From Martinezella lusitana (GTDB taxonomy: Bacteria > Pseudomonadota > Alphaproteobacteria > Rhizobiales > Rhizobiaceae), in the NCBI RefSeq assembly GCF_900094565.1, contig NZ_FMAF01000048.1, positions 1-32,783 on the forward strand: 32,783 bases of DNA, read 5' to 3'. Both the position numbers and the translations under genes were made by a program. Shown here in pieces: positions 1 through 7,504 of the stretch. The first letter of the stretch is position 1, and each line of letters starts with the position of its first letter. A model generated the notes under the pieces. The model did not search any database. It worked only from the letters and a program-made list of their open reading frames with translations, and was not told the origin of the DNA.

Positions 1-50
1 CTTGTACCTCACAACAGAATGCAGCCGCTGCCAACGCAGATACGCAGTTA

Positions 51-311
51 GTGCGGGTAACGCATCCGTTTCATCCTTTATTCCCACGGCAGTTGCCGTG
101 CGTCGGCAAGCGCTACAACCGGCATGGTGAACGCCTTTTGCTGCAGACCGAGGACGCCACTGTTTGGTCGGTTCCTCCGCAATGGACTGATCTTGTGAGC
201 TTGGATCCTGAGGTCGTCATGAGCAACGGACGATCGCTCTTGCGGGTGGTCGACTTAATGGAGTTGGCCACTCTGGTGAAGCGCCTTTCGAGCAAATCGG
301 AGCCGCGCTGA
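51..311 (+). CDS. DUF5372-type protein of a recombinase cassette (5' end uncertain)
   Basis: Small protein with the motif VRVTHPFHPL followed by a YNRHGERLLL stretch and VPPQWTDL, the pattern I associate with the DUF5372 family that accompanies serine-recombinase cassettes in rhizobia. Function is unknown. The GTG at 51 gives 86 residues, but it has no good ribosome binding site and the frame stays open to the left edge of the window (in-frame codons back to base 3), so the true start may lie outside. It is followed after about 195 bp by the HTH gene of the same cassette. The family assignment is from memory of the motif, not from a search. Confidence 0.6.
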   Translation: MRVTHPFHPLFPRQLPCVGKRYNRHGERLLLQTEDATVWSVPPQWTDLVSLDPEVVMSNGRSLLRVVDLMELATLVKRLSSKSEPR

Positions 312-333
312 CGTGCGGAAGTGTAAGGATAAA

Positions 334-365
334 TATGCCGCATTTGTAAAGTGGATTATGCCGCA
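334..365. repeat. Pair of direct TATGCCGCA repeats
   Basis: TATGCCGCA occurs at 334-342 and again at 357-365, start to start 23 bp, in the 195-bp gap between the DUF5372 gene and the HTH gene. About 100 bp further on is a small inverted repeat, TTAGC/GCTAA (464-478, 5-nt spacer), which lies 28 bp upstream of the HTH gene start. These could be recombinase or regulator binding sites; the sequence shows only the repeats. Confidence 0.35.
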
Positions 366-505
366 AGAGGTCGCCTTTATGAGAGGTTACGCCTGCAAAT
401 ACAAGCTATCACGTCAAATAGACTATAAGCATCGTCTTGACGAGGTAGCAAAATGCGTCATAATTAGCATTACGCTAACGCCGCTTCATGTCCTCGGAGC
501 CATTG

Positions 506-967
506 ATGTCTGCGAAGTACGACAGCAAGCGCACAAAGACGGATGTCCTCATCGAAGAGGGCACGTTCAATCCCACCCCCGAGAAGGTGCGCGATCCAAA
601 GTTTCGGGGCAGCGAGTTCTTCGATCCGCACGACGCCGTGCAGGTCAAATACGAGATGCTGCGTCGCGTCTCCATCGACAAGGTGTCGGTGACGGAGGCC
701 TCCGACGAGTACGGTGTTTCCAGGCCAACCTACTACCAGGCCAAGGTGAACTTCGACATGGCCGGGATTACCGGATTGGTGCCGACAAAGCCGGGCCCCC
801 GCGGTCCCCACAAGATCGACGACAAAATCCTGGCATTTCTGCAGGCGCAGCTCGCCCCAGGAGAACCCGTTCGCGCCCGGGAACTGGCCAAGCTGCTCCG
901 CCAGGAACTCGATATCGAGCTTCATCCCAGATCGATCGAGCGGGCTCTAAAAAAAAGCAGCAGGTAA
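506..967 (+). CDS. Helix-turn-helix protein of the recombinase cassette
   Basis: About 153 residues. A conserved N-terminal block (KTDVLIEEGTFNP) is followed by a helix-turn-helix at roughly residues 60-80 (VTEASDEYGVSRPTYYQ) and a second winged-helix-like part resembling the HTH_32 region of transposases (RARELAKLLRQEL). I chose ATG 506 because GGAG at 496-499 sits six bases upstream; an in-frame ATG at 488 lacks a site. It probably binds element DNA as a regulator or recombinase accessory factor (inference). The frame ends just after a run of eight A residues (949-956), and a -1 shift there would continue into the next gene's frame. Confidence 0.7.
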   Translation: MSAKYDSKRTKTDVLIEEGTFNPTPEKVRDPKFRGSEFFDPHDAVQVKYEMLRRVSIDKVSVTEASDEYGVSRPTYYQAKVNFDMAGITGLVPTKPGPRGPHKIDDKILAFLQAQLAPGEPVRARELAKLLRQELDIELHPRSIERALKKSSR

Positions 968-981
968 ACATTGCCGCGACG

Positions 982-1263
982 GTGGCATGCCCGATCCAAC
1001 CGTCGACCATCGCGTCCCAGTACGAGATATTGCGCAAGGCTGCTTTCGGCGCAGCGCTGCCGCTTATGGCTCGTAGCGGCCTGATGCTCTTTCTGCGCCG
1101 GGGCATGTGGGGATGGGCTCAGGCGCTGACAGCAACAGCAAGCACCCCGCGAGAGCAGATTTACCCATCGTCAATTGCTTGGCCGCTGCACGGCGGGCAC
1201 AGCGCCGTTGTTCACGTCCTTGCGACAATCGCCATGAGCATCAACGATCGGAGATCACCATGA
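982..1263 (+). CDS. Small conserved protein of the recombinase cassette
   Basis: About 93 residues from GTG 982. The core (IASQYEILRKAAFG, then LMLFLRRGMWGWAQAL) matches a small family of unknown function that I recognise next to this type of recombinase. The stop TGA (1261-1263) overlaps the recombinase ATG (1260-1262), so translation is probably coupled. The frame is open far upstream (to 313), but the upstream part is out-of-frame shadow of the HTH gene. The start is uncertain: no strong ribosome binding site is seen before GTG 982, which leaves room for frameshift fusion from the upstream gene. No function is claimed. Confidence 0.55.
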   Translation: MACPIQPSTIASQYEILRKAAFGAALPLMARSGLMLFLRRGMWGWAQALTATASTPREQIYPSSIAWPLHGGHSAVVHVLATIAMSINDRRSP

Positions 1264-3377
1264 ATGTACATCTCAAAGTCCAGCCTCATCACCTCGAACG
1301 CGGCGCCTACCTGTACATCCGCCAGTCTTCAATGCGGCAAGTCGTTGAGAACGTCGAGAGCGCCAGGCGGCAATATGCGCTTCGGGGACGCGCTGTCGCC
1401 CTCGGCTGGCGCGACGAGCAGATTATCGTCATCGACAACGATCAAGGAGAGTCCGGTGCATCGGCGGCGTGGCGCGAAGGGTTTCAGCGGCTGGTCAGCG
1501 ATGTCGGCATGGGGCATGCCGGGATCGTCATGGGCCTGGAGGTCTCCCGTCTGGCGCGCAACAATGCCGACTGGCAGCGTCTGCTGGAGATCTGCGCCCT
1601 TGCCGACACCCTGATCCTCGACGAGGACGGCGTCTATGATCCGGCAAGTTTCAACGACCGGCTCCTGCTCGGCCTGAAGGGAACAATGAGTGAGGCCGAG
1701 CTGCATGTGATCAAAGCCCGGCTACGCGGCGGCATTCTCAATAAGGTGCGGCGCGGTGAGTTTCGTTGCCTCCTGCCGACCGGGCTGGTCTATGACCATT
1801 TCGGCAATGTGACTCTTGATCCAGACATGCAAGTCAGAGAAACGATCATTCATTTCTTTGAGATGTTCTCTCGCCTCGGGTCCGCCTCCCAGACCGTCAA
1901 GGTCTTTCGCAATGAAGGCCTATTGTTTCCATCGCGCCTACACAACGGCGACACGCTGTTTCGGCCGCTCACCGCATCGACGGCGATGCGTGTCCTGAAC
2001 AATCCTCGCTACGCTGGCGCCTATACCTATGGCCGACGACAGTTTCGACGCACCATCGACGGCAAAAAGACTCTGCGTGCGCGCGACATTGATGACTGGC
2101 CGGCCTGCATTCCCGATGCTCATCCCGGCTATATCAGCTGGGAGCGACATCAGGAGAATCTGAAGATCCTCAAGGCGAATGGCCGTGGATTTGAAGCGGC
2201 ACGAGCTTCAATCCCAAGGGAGGGACCGGCACTGCTGCAAGGCCGGGCCGTGTGTGGGCAGTGCGGCAGCCATCTTAGGGTTCGCTATGCGGCGCGGCGT
2301 GGCCGGCAGGAAGCCTGGTACATTTGTAATCGTGCCCGCATTTATCGTGGGGAGCCTATGTGTCAGTCGATCGCCGGGCCTCCCGTCGATGAAGCCATCG
2401 GTATGCTGATTGCTGAGCAGATGACGCCGGCGGCCGTCGAACTCGCTCTCGAAGTCCGCAAGGAGATCCAAGCCCGGCATGAAGAAGCAGACCGGCTGCG
2501 CTGTCGCGCAATCGAACGCGCCCAAACGGAAGCCGGGCTCGCTCAGCGCCGCTTCATGCTTGTCGATCCTAGTAACCGCCTCGTCGCCGACACGCTCGAA
2601 GGTGAATGGAACGAGAAGCTTCGCACGCTGGCCAGTGCCCGCGAAGAGCGCGAACGTGGCCGAGAGCACGATCAATTCATCCTCGATAAAGCTGTCCACG
2701 AACGGTTAGTCGCGATGACGGCCGACTTCAACCAGCTCTGGAAAGATCCGGATACCCCAAGCCGCGAACGCAAGCGATTGCTGGCCCACATCATTGAGGA
2801 TGTCACTCTCTTAAAGTTGCCAGCGGAAGGAACCACCAAGCTTCACGTTCGCTTCAAGGGCGGCAAAATCCAGACGCTCACCACCATCAGCCCAAAATCC
2901 TCTCCTCAGCAGATCAAGACAAAGCCCAGTATCATTGAACTGGTCGATAGGCTTCTCGACGATTACATTTATCCCGAGATCGCCGAGATTCTAAACGAGC
3001 AGGGACATCGCCCAGGTGGAACCGCACGTCGCGGCTGCCAGGACGCCCGCTTTACACCCCTCAAAGTCGCCTATCTCATCCACGAATATAAGCTGCGATC
3101 ACGATATGATCGACTGCGACAGCGGGGAATGCTGACAAGACAGGAAGCGGCAGCGCATCTCAATATCAGCGAGCAAACCGTCGCCAGATGGGCCAAATTT
3201 GGCCTCATCACCAGACATGCCTATAACGGGCACTATAGCCTGTACGAAATCGCCGATGGAGACCTGCCGCAAAAGCAATGCAGCCGATGGAATCCACTCG
3301 AAGATCGCGCTGCTGCGTATCGACAAATGCAAACTGAGCCAAGAACATCAACTGGCGAGGAAAGAGGTGTAGTATGA
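1260..3377 (+). CDS. Large serine recombinase (resolvase/invertase superfamily)
   Basis: 705 residues. The N-terminal resolvase catalytic domain (about residues 15-160) starts YLYIRQSSMRQV, with the nucleophilic serine in RQSS, and contains GLEVSRLARN and the EAELH segment. A 'recombinase' domain (about 180-290) follows, then a zinc-ribbon (residues ~325-365; CGQCG and two later Cys, CNRARI and MCQS), a coiled-coil-like charged segment (~400-490), and an unusual C-terminal MerR/excisionase-like HTH (LTRQEAAAHLNISEQTVARW, near residue 625). It catalyses site-specific strand exchange via a 5'-phosphoserine intermediate. ATG 1260 is preceded by GGAG and overlaps the upstream stop. It appears full length, and its stop lies only about a dozen bases from broken IS66 sequence. 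Confidence 0.88.
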   Translation: MNVHLKVQPHHLERGAYLYIRQSSMRQVVENVESARRQYALRGRAVALGWRDEQIIVIDNDQGESGASAAWREGFQRLVSDVGMGHAGIVMGLEVSRLARNNADWQRLLEICALADTLILDEDGVYDPASFNDRLLLGLKGTMSEAELHVIKARLRGGILNKVRRGEFRCLLPTGLVYDHFGNVTLDPDMQVRETIIHFFEMFSRLGSASQTVKVFRNEGLLFPSRLHNGDTLFRPLTASTAMRVLNNPRYAGAYTYGRRQFRRTIDGKKTLRARDIDDWPACIPDAHPGYISWERHQENLKILKANGRGFEAARASIPREGPALLQGRAVCGQCGSHLRVRYAARRGRQEAWYICNRARIYRGEPMCQSIAGPPVDEAIGMLIAEQMTPAAVELALEVRKEIQARHEEADRLRCRAIERAQTEAGLAQRRFMLVDPSNRLVADTLEGEWNEKLRTLASAREERERGREHDQFILDKAVHERLVAMTADFNQLWKDPDTPSRERKRLLAHIIEDVTLLKLPAEGTTKLHVRFKGGKIQTLTTISPKSSPQQIKTKPSIIELVDRLLDDYIYPEIAEILNEQGHRPGGTARRGCQDARFTPLKVAYLIHEYKLRSRYDRLRQRGMLTRQEAAAHLNISEQTVARWAKFGLITRHAYNGHYSLYEIADGDLPQKQCSRWNPLEDRAAAYRQMQTEPRTSTGEERGVV

Positions 3378-3389
3378 ACGCCGATCGTT

Positions 3390-3593
3390 GTAAAACAGGC
3401 AGAACCCTTGGCCGTCCCACCACAGAAGTTTGATCCGGTCGGCGCGTTTTCCGCGGAAGCCGAAGATTGCGCCGGAGCCCGGCGCCTCTTTGATAGCCGT
3501 CTCAACGAGCGCCGACAGTCCATCAATGCCACGCCGCATGTCCGTCACTCCGCAGGCCAGATAGACCCGCACATTCCCAGAAGGCCCGATCAT
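3390..3593 (-). pseudogene. tnpB: IS66-family accessory protein TnpB, 3'-truncated
   Basis: From ATG 3593 the protein reads MIGPSGNVRVYLACG, then GVTDMRRGIDGL and FGFRGKRADRIKLLWWDGQGF, the standard IS66 Orf2/TnpB core. Homology ends after about 68 of the usual ~115 residues, at FCLFY; the frame then runs about a dozen unrelated codons to a stop at 3348. The start overlaps the tnpA stop by ATGA. The break coincides with the end of the recombinase cassette, so insertion or deletion there removed the rest of tnpB and all of tnpC. Confidence 0.8.
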
Positions 3594-3976
3594 GCCGCCT
3601 CCACACAAGCGACCAGCGACGATAGCACCTCGAGATCCATGTCCGCTGCAATTCTCAGTAAGCGGCCATTCCTCAGGACGATTTCAACGTCTTTGCGCCT
3701 CGACCGCACACTGCTCCTCGTGGAACCATCGCTGGGGCTCTCCGACGCTCCGATAAGAGAAACCGGGATGAACGATACGGTCTCTGGAGACTTCAAGTCG
3801 GGTGGCGAGAACTTCTTTCGCCACGCGTATATCTGTTGCGGAAGAACGTCGTGCCGGCGCGCTACATCGGAAACGCTCCCATCCGCGCTGAACGCTTCTT
3901 GCAATATCGAAAGCTTCAGTTCTGTCGACCAACGACGTTGTCGCTCGGCACCCGTCAGGATCTCAACCTTGGCCAT
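3590..3976 (-). CDS. tnpA: IS66-family accessory protein TnpA
   Basis: 128 residues, close to the normal length for IS66 OrfA. A helix-turn-helix is visible at about residues 30-55 (SDVARRHDVLPQQIYAWRK), and the C-terminal part (VEIVLRNGRLLRIAADMD) is typical. It is needed with TnpB and TnpC for transposition of IS66 elements (established for the family). The gene itself looks intact but is orphaned by loss of tnpC. Confidence 0.82.
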   Translation of the reverse strand: MAKVEILTGAERQRRWSTELKLSILQEAFSADGSVSDVARRHDVLPQQIYAWRKKFSPPDLKSPETVSFIPVSLIGASESPSDGSTRSSVRSRRKDVEIVLRNGRLLRIAADMDLEVLSSLVACVEAA

Positions 3977-4068
3977 TCATACCCTGTTACGTCACAAATG
4001 AATCATCTGTGTCGTAACTTGAGCTAATTCCGCACCTAACCAAAACCGGCTCACCGGACGCTCACCCT

Positions 4069-5187
4069 TATCGTTCCGCGAACGAAGCATCTATCGTTCA
4101 AAATGCTAAGGAAAATTCGCATTTTATGGAGACGATTAGAGGCGTTGCGAGCATTAAGACTCTCGATATCCGAGAACGCCGTCGGGGAGCCTGGCTCAAT
4201 TATTTGTTCGATGCTGTGAATGCCAATCTTAAGATCCAGAAGCTTGATTTCTTGTTTGGTACTGCCGCAACGACCTTCTCTGGGATCGACGGTATTATGA
4301 CCCTCACCTTGGGAGCACGATCCGTTATGGCCGGCAGCATGACCATCGGCGTGCTGATCGCGTTCATATCCTACAAAGAGCAGTTTGTCGGGAGAGTGGG
4401 GAGCCTGGTTAGCCTTGTTATTCGGCTTAAGATGTTGAGCCTTCATACCGAGCGCATTGGCGACATTGCTCTCGCCGAACCGGAAGAGACGATAACCTCT
4501 GGGCCAACCAATGTTCCTTCCCCCAGAGAGCCGGCGTCCATCAAACTAGTAGATATCTCCTTTCGCTACGGCGACGGATTACCCGACGTACTGAACAGAG
4601 TATCCCTAACGGTAGGCCCCGGTGAATGTGTCGCTATTACAGGGCCCTCGGGCCGAGGCAAGACCACGCTTCTCAAGATTATTGGAGGTCTCGTTGCGCC
4701 GACGGGCGGCATAGTTATATGCGACGACAGGGATATTCGCCAGTTTGGCTTGCAGAACTATCGACGGATGACTGCAACCGTCCGGCAGGACGATGTCCTG
4801 TTTGCCGGAACCATCGGCGACAATATTGCTGCCTTCGACCCCGAAGCCGATCCCGGCTGGATTGAGGAATGCGCGAGGATTGCCGCTATTTTCGATGAGA
4901 TTCGAGCCATGCCCATGGGGTTCGACTCCATGGTGGGTGATATGGGTAGCACGCTGTCGGGCGGTCAAAAGCAGCGCCTGTTTCTTGCCAGGGCTTTATA
5001 CAGCCGACCGCGCATCTTGCTCCTGGATGAAGCCACAAGTGATCTGGACCAAGCAAACGAGGCAAAGATCAATGATGCCGTTGCGCAACTGAGAATAACC
5101 CGCGTCATAGTTGCTCATCGACCTTCTACAATCGCACTGGCCGAGCGAGAGATATCGCTTGACCCAGAGCGTCTGCTCTTAGCCTAG
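4069..5187 (+). pseudogene. Peptide-exporting ABC transporter (RaxB/CvaB-like), 5' end removed by IS66
   Basis: The frame is open right up to the IS66 terminus: residues such as NEASIVQNAKENSHFMET, translated from 4081 on, lie upstream of the first ATG (4126) and match the linker that precedes the last TM helices in RaxB/CvaB exporters. The remaining part holds the last membrane segments (GSMTIGVLIAFISYKEQF) and a complete ATPase domain: Walker A GPSGRGKT (4642-4665), Q-loop VRQDD, signature LSGGQ (4954-4968), Walker B ILLLDEA (5014-5034), H-loop AHRPS. The missing part would have carried the leader-cleaving C39 peptidase domain and earlier TM helices (family knowledge). Without it export is unlikely. 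The stop overlaps the Shine-Dalgarno of the next gene. Confidence 0.75.
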
Positions 5188-5196
5188 GAGGCAACA

Positions 5197-5856
5197 ATGT
5201 ATCACCTTCGCAACGTCATCGAACGGCATACCCTAACAGCTATTGTTCAGGCGCTAAGCGACGCGGACTGGCATGACGGGCGTCTCACGGCAGGCTGGCA
5301 AGCTCGGCAGGTTAAATATAACGAACAAATAGCGGAAGGAAGTGACGTACACCAACAACTTAGCGACCTTGTTGGGTCCGCATTGTCGAGTAGTTCGACG
5401 TTCTTGGCATTGGCAAGACCGAAATCCGTTCTCCCATTTCGTTTCAGCCGATACAGTCCAGGCATGGAATACGGCAACCATGCCGACGATCCCGTGATGT
5501 CAGGCATTCGAACCGATCTTTCCATCACCGTTTTCCTGTCGGAGCCGGAGAGCTATCAGGGTGGCGAGCTTTTAATCGAGCACGCTGCGGGGGTTGAAAA
5601 AGTAAAGTTGCCAGCTGGCGACGCGATTGTTTATCCCTCCTCAACTTTGCACCGTGTCGAGAAGGTCGAATCAGGTCAGCGTCTGGTTGCCGTTTCTTGG
5701 ATTCGCAGCCTGATCAGGGATCACGCCGCGCGTGAGATATTGTTGGATCTGGATCTTGCCAGACAGGGTCTTTTCAAGCAGCACGGCCCAAGTCGGGATA
5801 TCGACTTACTGTCCAAATCGCTGGCAAATCTAACCCGGATGTGGGTGGACGACTGA
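5197..5856 (+). CDS. PKHD-type Fe(II)/2-oxoglutarate-dependent hydroxylase (PiuC/YbiX-like)
   Basis: 219 residues, normal for the PKHD-type hydroxylase family. The double-stranded beta-helix iron ligands are visible as H95-x-D97 (YGNHADDP) and H152 (STLHRVEKV), and R162 in the following SGQRLVAVSWI fits the 2-oxoglutarate-binding arginine. The FLSEPESYQGGEL segment is also typical. Relatives in Gram-negatives are tied to iron uptake (PiuC), but here the neighbour is a peptide-export ABC transporter, so peptide hydroxylation is a possible alternative (inference). The Shine-Dalgarno AGGAGG at 5187-5192 begins within the upstream stop codon region, so translation is likely coupled to the broken transporter gene. 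Confidence 0.85.
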   Translation: MYHLRNVIERHTLTAIVQALSDADWHDGRLTAGWQARQVKYNEQIAEGSDVHQQLSDLVGSALSSSSTFLALARPKSVLPFRFSRYSPGMEYGNHADDPVMSGIRTDLSITVFLSEPESYQGGELLIEHAAGVEKVKLPAGDAIVYPSSTLHRVEKVESGQRLVAVSWIRSLIRDHAAREILLDLDLARQGLFKQHGPSRDIDLLSKSLANLTRMWVDD

Positions 5857-5927
5857 CATTGTCTCGCCTGTGTTTGAGAACAGCTTTTCGCTCACATCAT
5901 TTGGCAGCGATACATAGGAGATGAAAT

Positions 5928-7118
5928 ATGGCTCATTCTAACACCCCTGGCACAGTAGAACCGAATGGGGTCAATAGAAAAGTGCAAGCGCTAAGGTGGT
6001 TCCCCCTGCTCCTGGCGGAAATTTTGGTCTCCGGCTTTTATCAGCCAACATGGGCGGATACAGTTCCCTCCCAGGGCAGTAATGACTCCGTGGTTTCCGA
6101 GTGCACGAGGATTATTGACGATGGGCGCTTCGATAAAGCGCTGGAAGCAAAGGCCCTCAACTTCCGCGGCCTTGCCTGCAACAAGCAGGGTGACTTCGAT
6201 CACGCGATTTCTGCTCTCGATAAGGCTATATCTCTCAATCCGGAGTTTGCGGACGCCTACTACAATCGCGGAAATGCCTATTTTTTTAAGGGCGATTATG
6301 AACTGGCCATCGCCGACTATGGTAGGGCGATAGAGCTCGGATCGGATGACGCCTATACTTATAGTAGTCGAGGGTCGGCCTTCAGCAAAAGGGGCGACTA
6401 CGACCAGGCGATCTCGGATTACGATAGAGCGATCGCGCTCAGACCCAATTATGCCGATGACTTTTACAATCGTGGTCTCGCTTACCGCAACAAAGGTGAT
6501 TACAACAAAGCCATCTCCGACTACGACAGCGCCATAGCCCTCAGACCAAACTTTGCCCAGGCCCTAGACAATCGTGGCCTTGCCTACGACGGTAAAGGTG
6601 ATTACGACAAAGCCATCGCCGACCATGATCAAGCCATCGCCCTCAATCCGGAGGATGCCGAGGCGCTAACCAATCGTGGCAACTCCTATTATCTCAGCGG
6701 GAATTATGACCGCGCCATTGTCGATTTCGATAAAGCCATCTCTATAAGACCTGACTTCGACAAGGCCTTCTACAATCGCGGCTCCGCGTTTGTTCGAAAG
6801 GGTGATTTTGACGATGCGATTGCTGACTACGACAAAGCCATCGCTCTTCGGCCGGATTACGACAAAGCTATCTATAATCGTGGCGCCTCCTATTTTAGCA
6901 AAGGCGATTACGACAAGGCCATTGCTGACTTTAACACGTTCCTCGCCCTCAAACCAAATGATGCCGGCGCTTTCAACAATCGCGGGTCAGCCTATGCGAA
7001 AAAGGGTGACTACGATCACGCCATCGCTGACTACGACAAAGCTATCGCTCTTAGACCGGGCTTTGTCGAAGCGTTCAACAATCGCGCCATAGCGGTAAAA
7101 GACAAGGGAAATCCGTAG
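5928..7118 (+). CDS. Exported tetratricopeptide-repeat protein
   Basis: 396 residues. An N-terminal hydrophobic segment (about residues 22-43, RWFPLLLAEILVSGF, then PTWADT) looks like a signal peptide with a long basic leader. Nine complete 34-residue TPR units span residues 73-378, each built on the pattern NRG-AY--KGDYDKAI-DYDKAIAL-P, followed by a half repeat that ends the protein. TPR arrays form a superhelical scaffold for protein-protein contacts; no enzymatic domain is present. ATG 5928 has AGGAG a few bases upstream, and the gene starts 71 bp after the hydroxylase stop. Its partner is unknown, possibly the envelope components of the upstream locus. Confidence 0.85.
   Translation: MAHSNTPGTVEPNGVNRKVQALRWFPLLLAEILVSGFYQPTWADTVPSQGSNDSVVSECTRIIDDGRFDKALEAKALNFRGLACNKQGDFDHAISALDKAISLNPEFADAYYNRGNAYFFKGDYELAIADYGRAIELGSDDAYTYSSRGSAFSKRGDYDQAISDYDRAIALRPNYADDFYNRGLAYRNKGDYNKAISDYDSAIALRPNFAQALDNRGLAYDGKGDYDKAIADHDQAIALNPEDAEALTNRGNSYYLSGNYDRAIVDFDKAISIRPDFDKAFYNRGSAFVRKGDFDDAIADYDKAIALRPDYDKAIYNRGASYFSKGDYDKAIADFNTFLALKPNDAGAFNNRGSAYAKKGDYDHAIADYDKAIALRPGFVEAFNNRAIAVKDKGNP
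6144..7061 (+). repeat. 102-bp coding tandem repeat (TPR units)
   Basis: Nine in-frame units of 102 bp encode the TPR motifs. Several units share long near-identical stretches around the KGDYDKAIADYDKAIALRP coding part, so recombination could change the repeat number. Confidence 0.8.
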
Positions 7119-7174
7119 GCCTCCACGGCCTTATAACGCGTTGTTTGCGGACTTGCGACGTCGGATTGCCGAAC

Positions 7175-7504
7175 ATGGCCTACAAGATCGAGACTTTTGA
7201 CCATTACTCTCTGTATGAGTGGGAGGGTCGCGGTGGTACGCTCGTCGCCTTTGTGCTTTTCGACGGACGGCCTGTTCTTGTGGCCGACGGCCATCGGCCG
7301 GAGCGCATGGGAAGGCATGCCGCAGCCCATCTCTTTCTAGAGGACAACCTTCGTTTAAATTGCAATTCTGGTACGAATGGAAAAGTGGACCGAAGCTCAA
7401 GTTTACAGTATGACCCGATCGCACATGTGTTAGTTCCGTATACGCGCATCTGGTACTTTGTTGATTTGGAATTTCAACCCTACGAGCAAAATGAGCGAAG
7501 ATAG
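7175..7504 (+). CDS. Hypothetical protein
   Basis: 109 residues from ATG 7175 (MAYKIETFDHYSLYEW). A TTG ten codons upstream would lengthen it, but no strong ribosome binding site supports either start. I do not recognise the family; no signal peptide or TM segment is seen. It begins 56 bp after the TPR gene and its 3' end overlaps the response-regulator start by 14 bp, which suggests it is a genuine small gene in the same transcript. The aromatic-rich C-terminus (IWYFVDLEFQPY) looks like a small beta-rich domain. Function unknown. Confidence 0.45.
   Translation: MAYKIETFDHYSLYEWEGRGGTLVAFVLFDGRPVLVADGHRPERMGRHAAAHLFLEDNLRLNCNSGTNGKVDRSSSLQYDPIAHVLVPYTRIWYFVDLEFQPYEQNERR

Larger units (their letters stand above)
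51..3377 (+). mobile_element. Serine-recombinase cassette (DUF5372 / HTH / small protein / recombinase)
   Basis: Four co-directional genes in a compact layout: DUF5372-type protein, HTH-domain protein, a 93-residue protein whose stop overlaps the recombinase start, and a large serine recombinase. This gene order recurs in rhizobial accessory DNA (established knowledge, recalled). The right end lies within a few bases of a broken IS66 element, between the recombinase stop at 3377 and the end of TnpB homology near 3390. The left end is probably outside the window. No terminal inverted repeat could be defined, as expected for serine-recombinase elements that use short core sites. Confidence 0.5.
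3390..4066 (-). mobile_element. Truncated IS66-family insertion sequence
   Basis: Contains tnpA and the first part of tnpB in the usual ATGA-overlapped order; the large transposase gene (tnpC) and the far terminus are missing. The surviving end is marked by an IS66-like terminus reading GTGAGCGTCCGGTGAGCC on the minus strand (4049-4066). On the inner side TnpB homology stops near 3390, next to the recombinase stop codon. Outside the terminus the sequence continues at once as an ABC-transporter reading frame, so the element inserted in that gene. It cannot transpose on its own. Confidence 0.75.

Noticed and set aside
470..925. 151-codon minus-strand frame
   Set aside because: Antisense to the HTH gene, which has clear domain features; no support for a product.
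313..981. Long plus-strand frame continuing from the small cassette protein back to 313
   Set aside because: The part before ~950 is an out-of-frame shadow of the HTH gene; only the end has family-like sequence.
6144..7061. Regular 102-bp repeats considered as a CRISPR array
   Set aside because: The repeats are in frame and encode TPR motifs; units are contiguous without spacers.
7458..7490. Upstream start for the BetR response regulator
   Set aside because: It would need a TTG-type codon and adds residues outside the domain; ATG 7491 overlaps the previous gene in the usual way.
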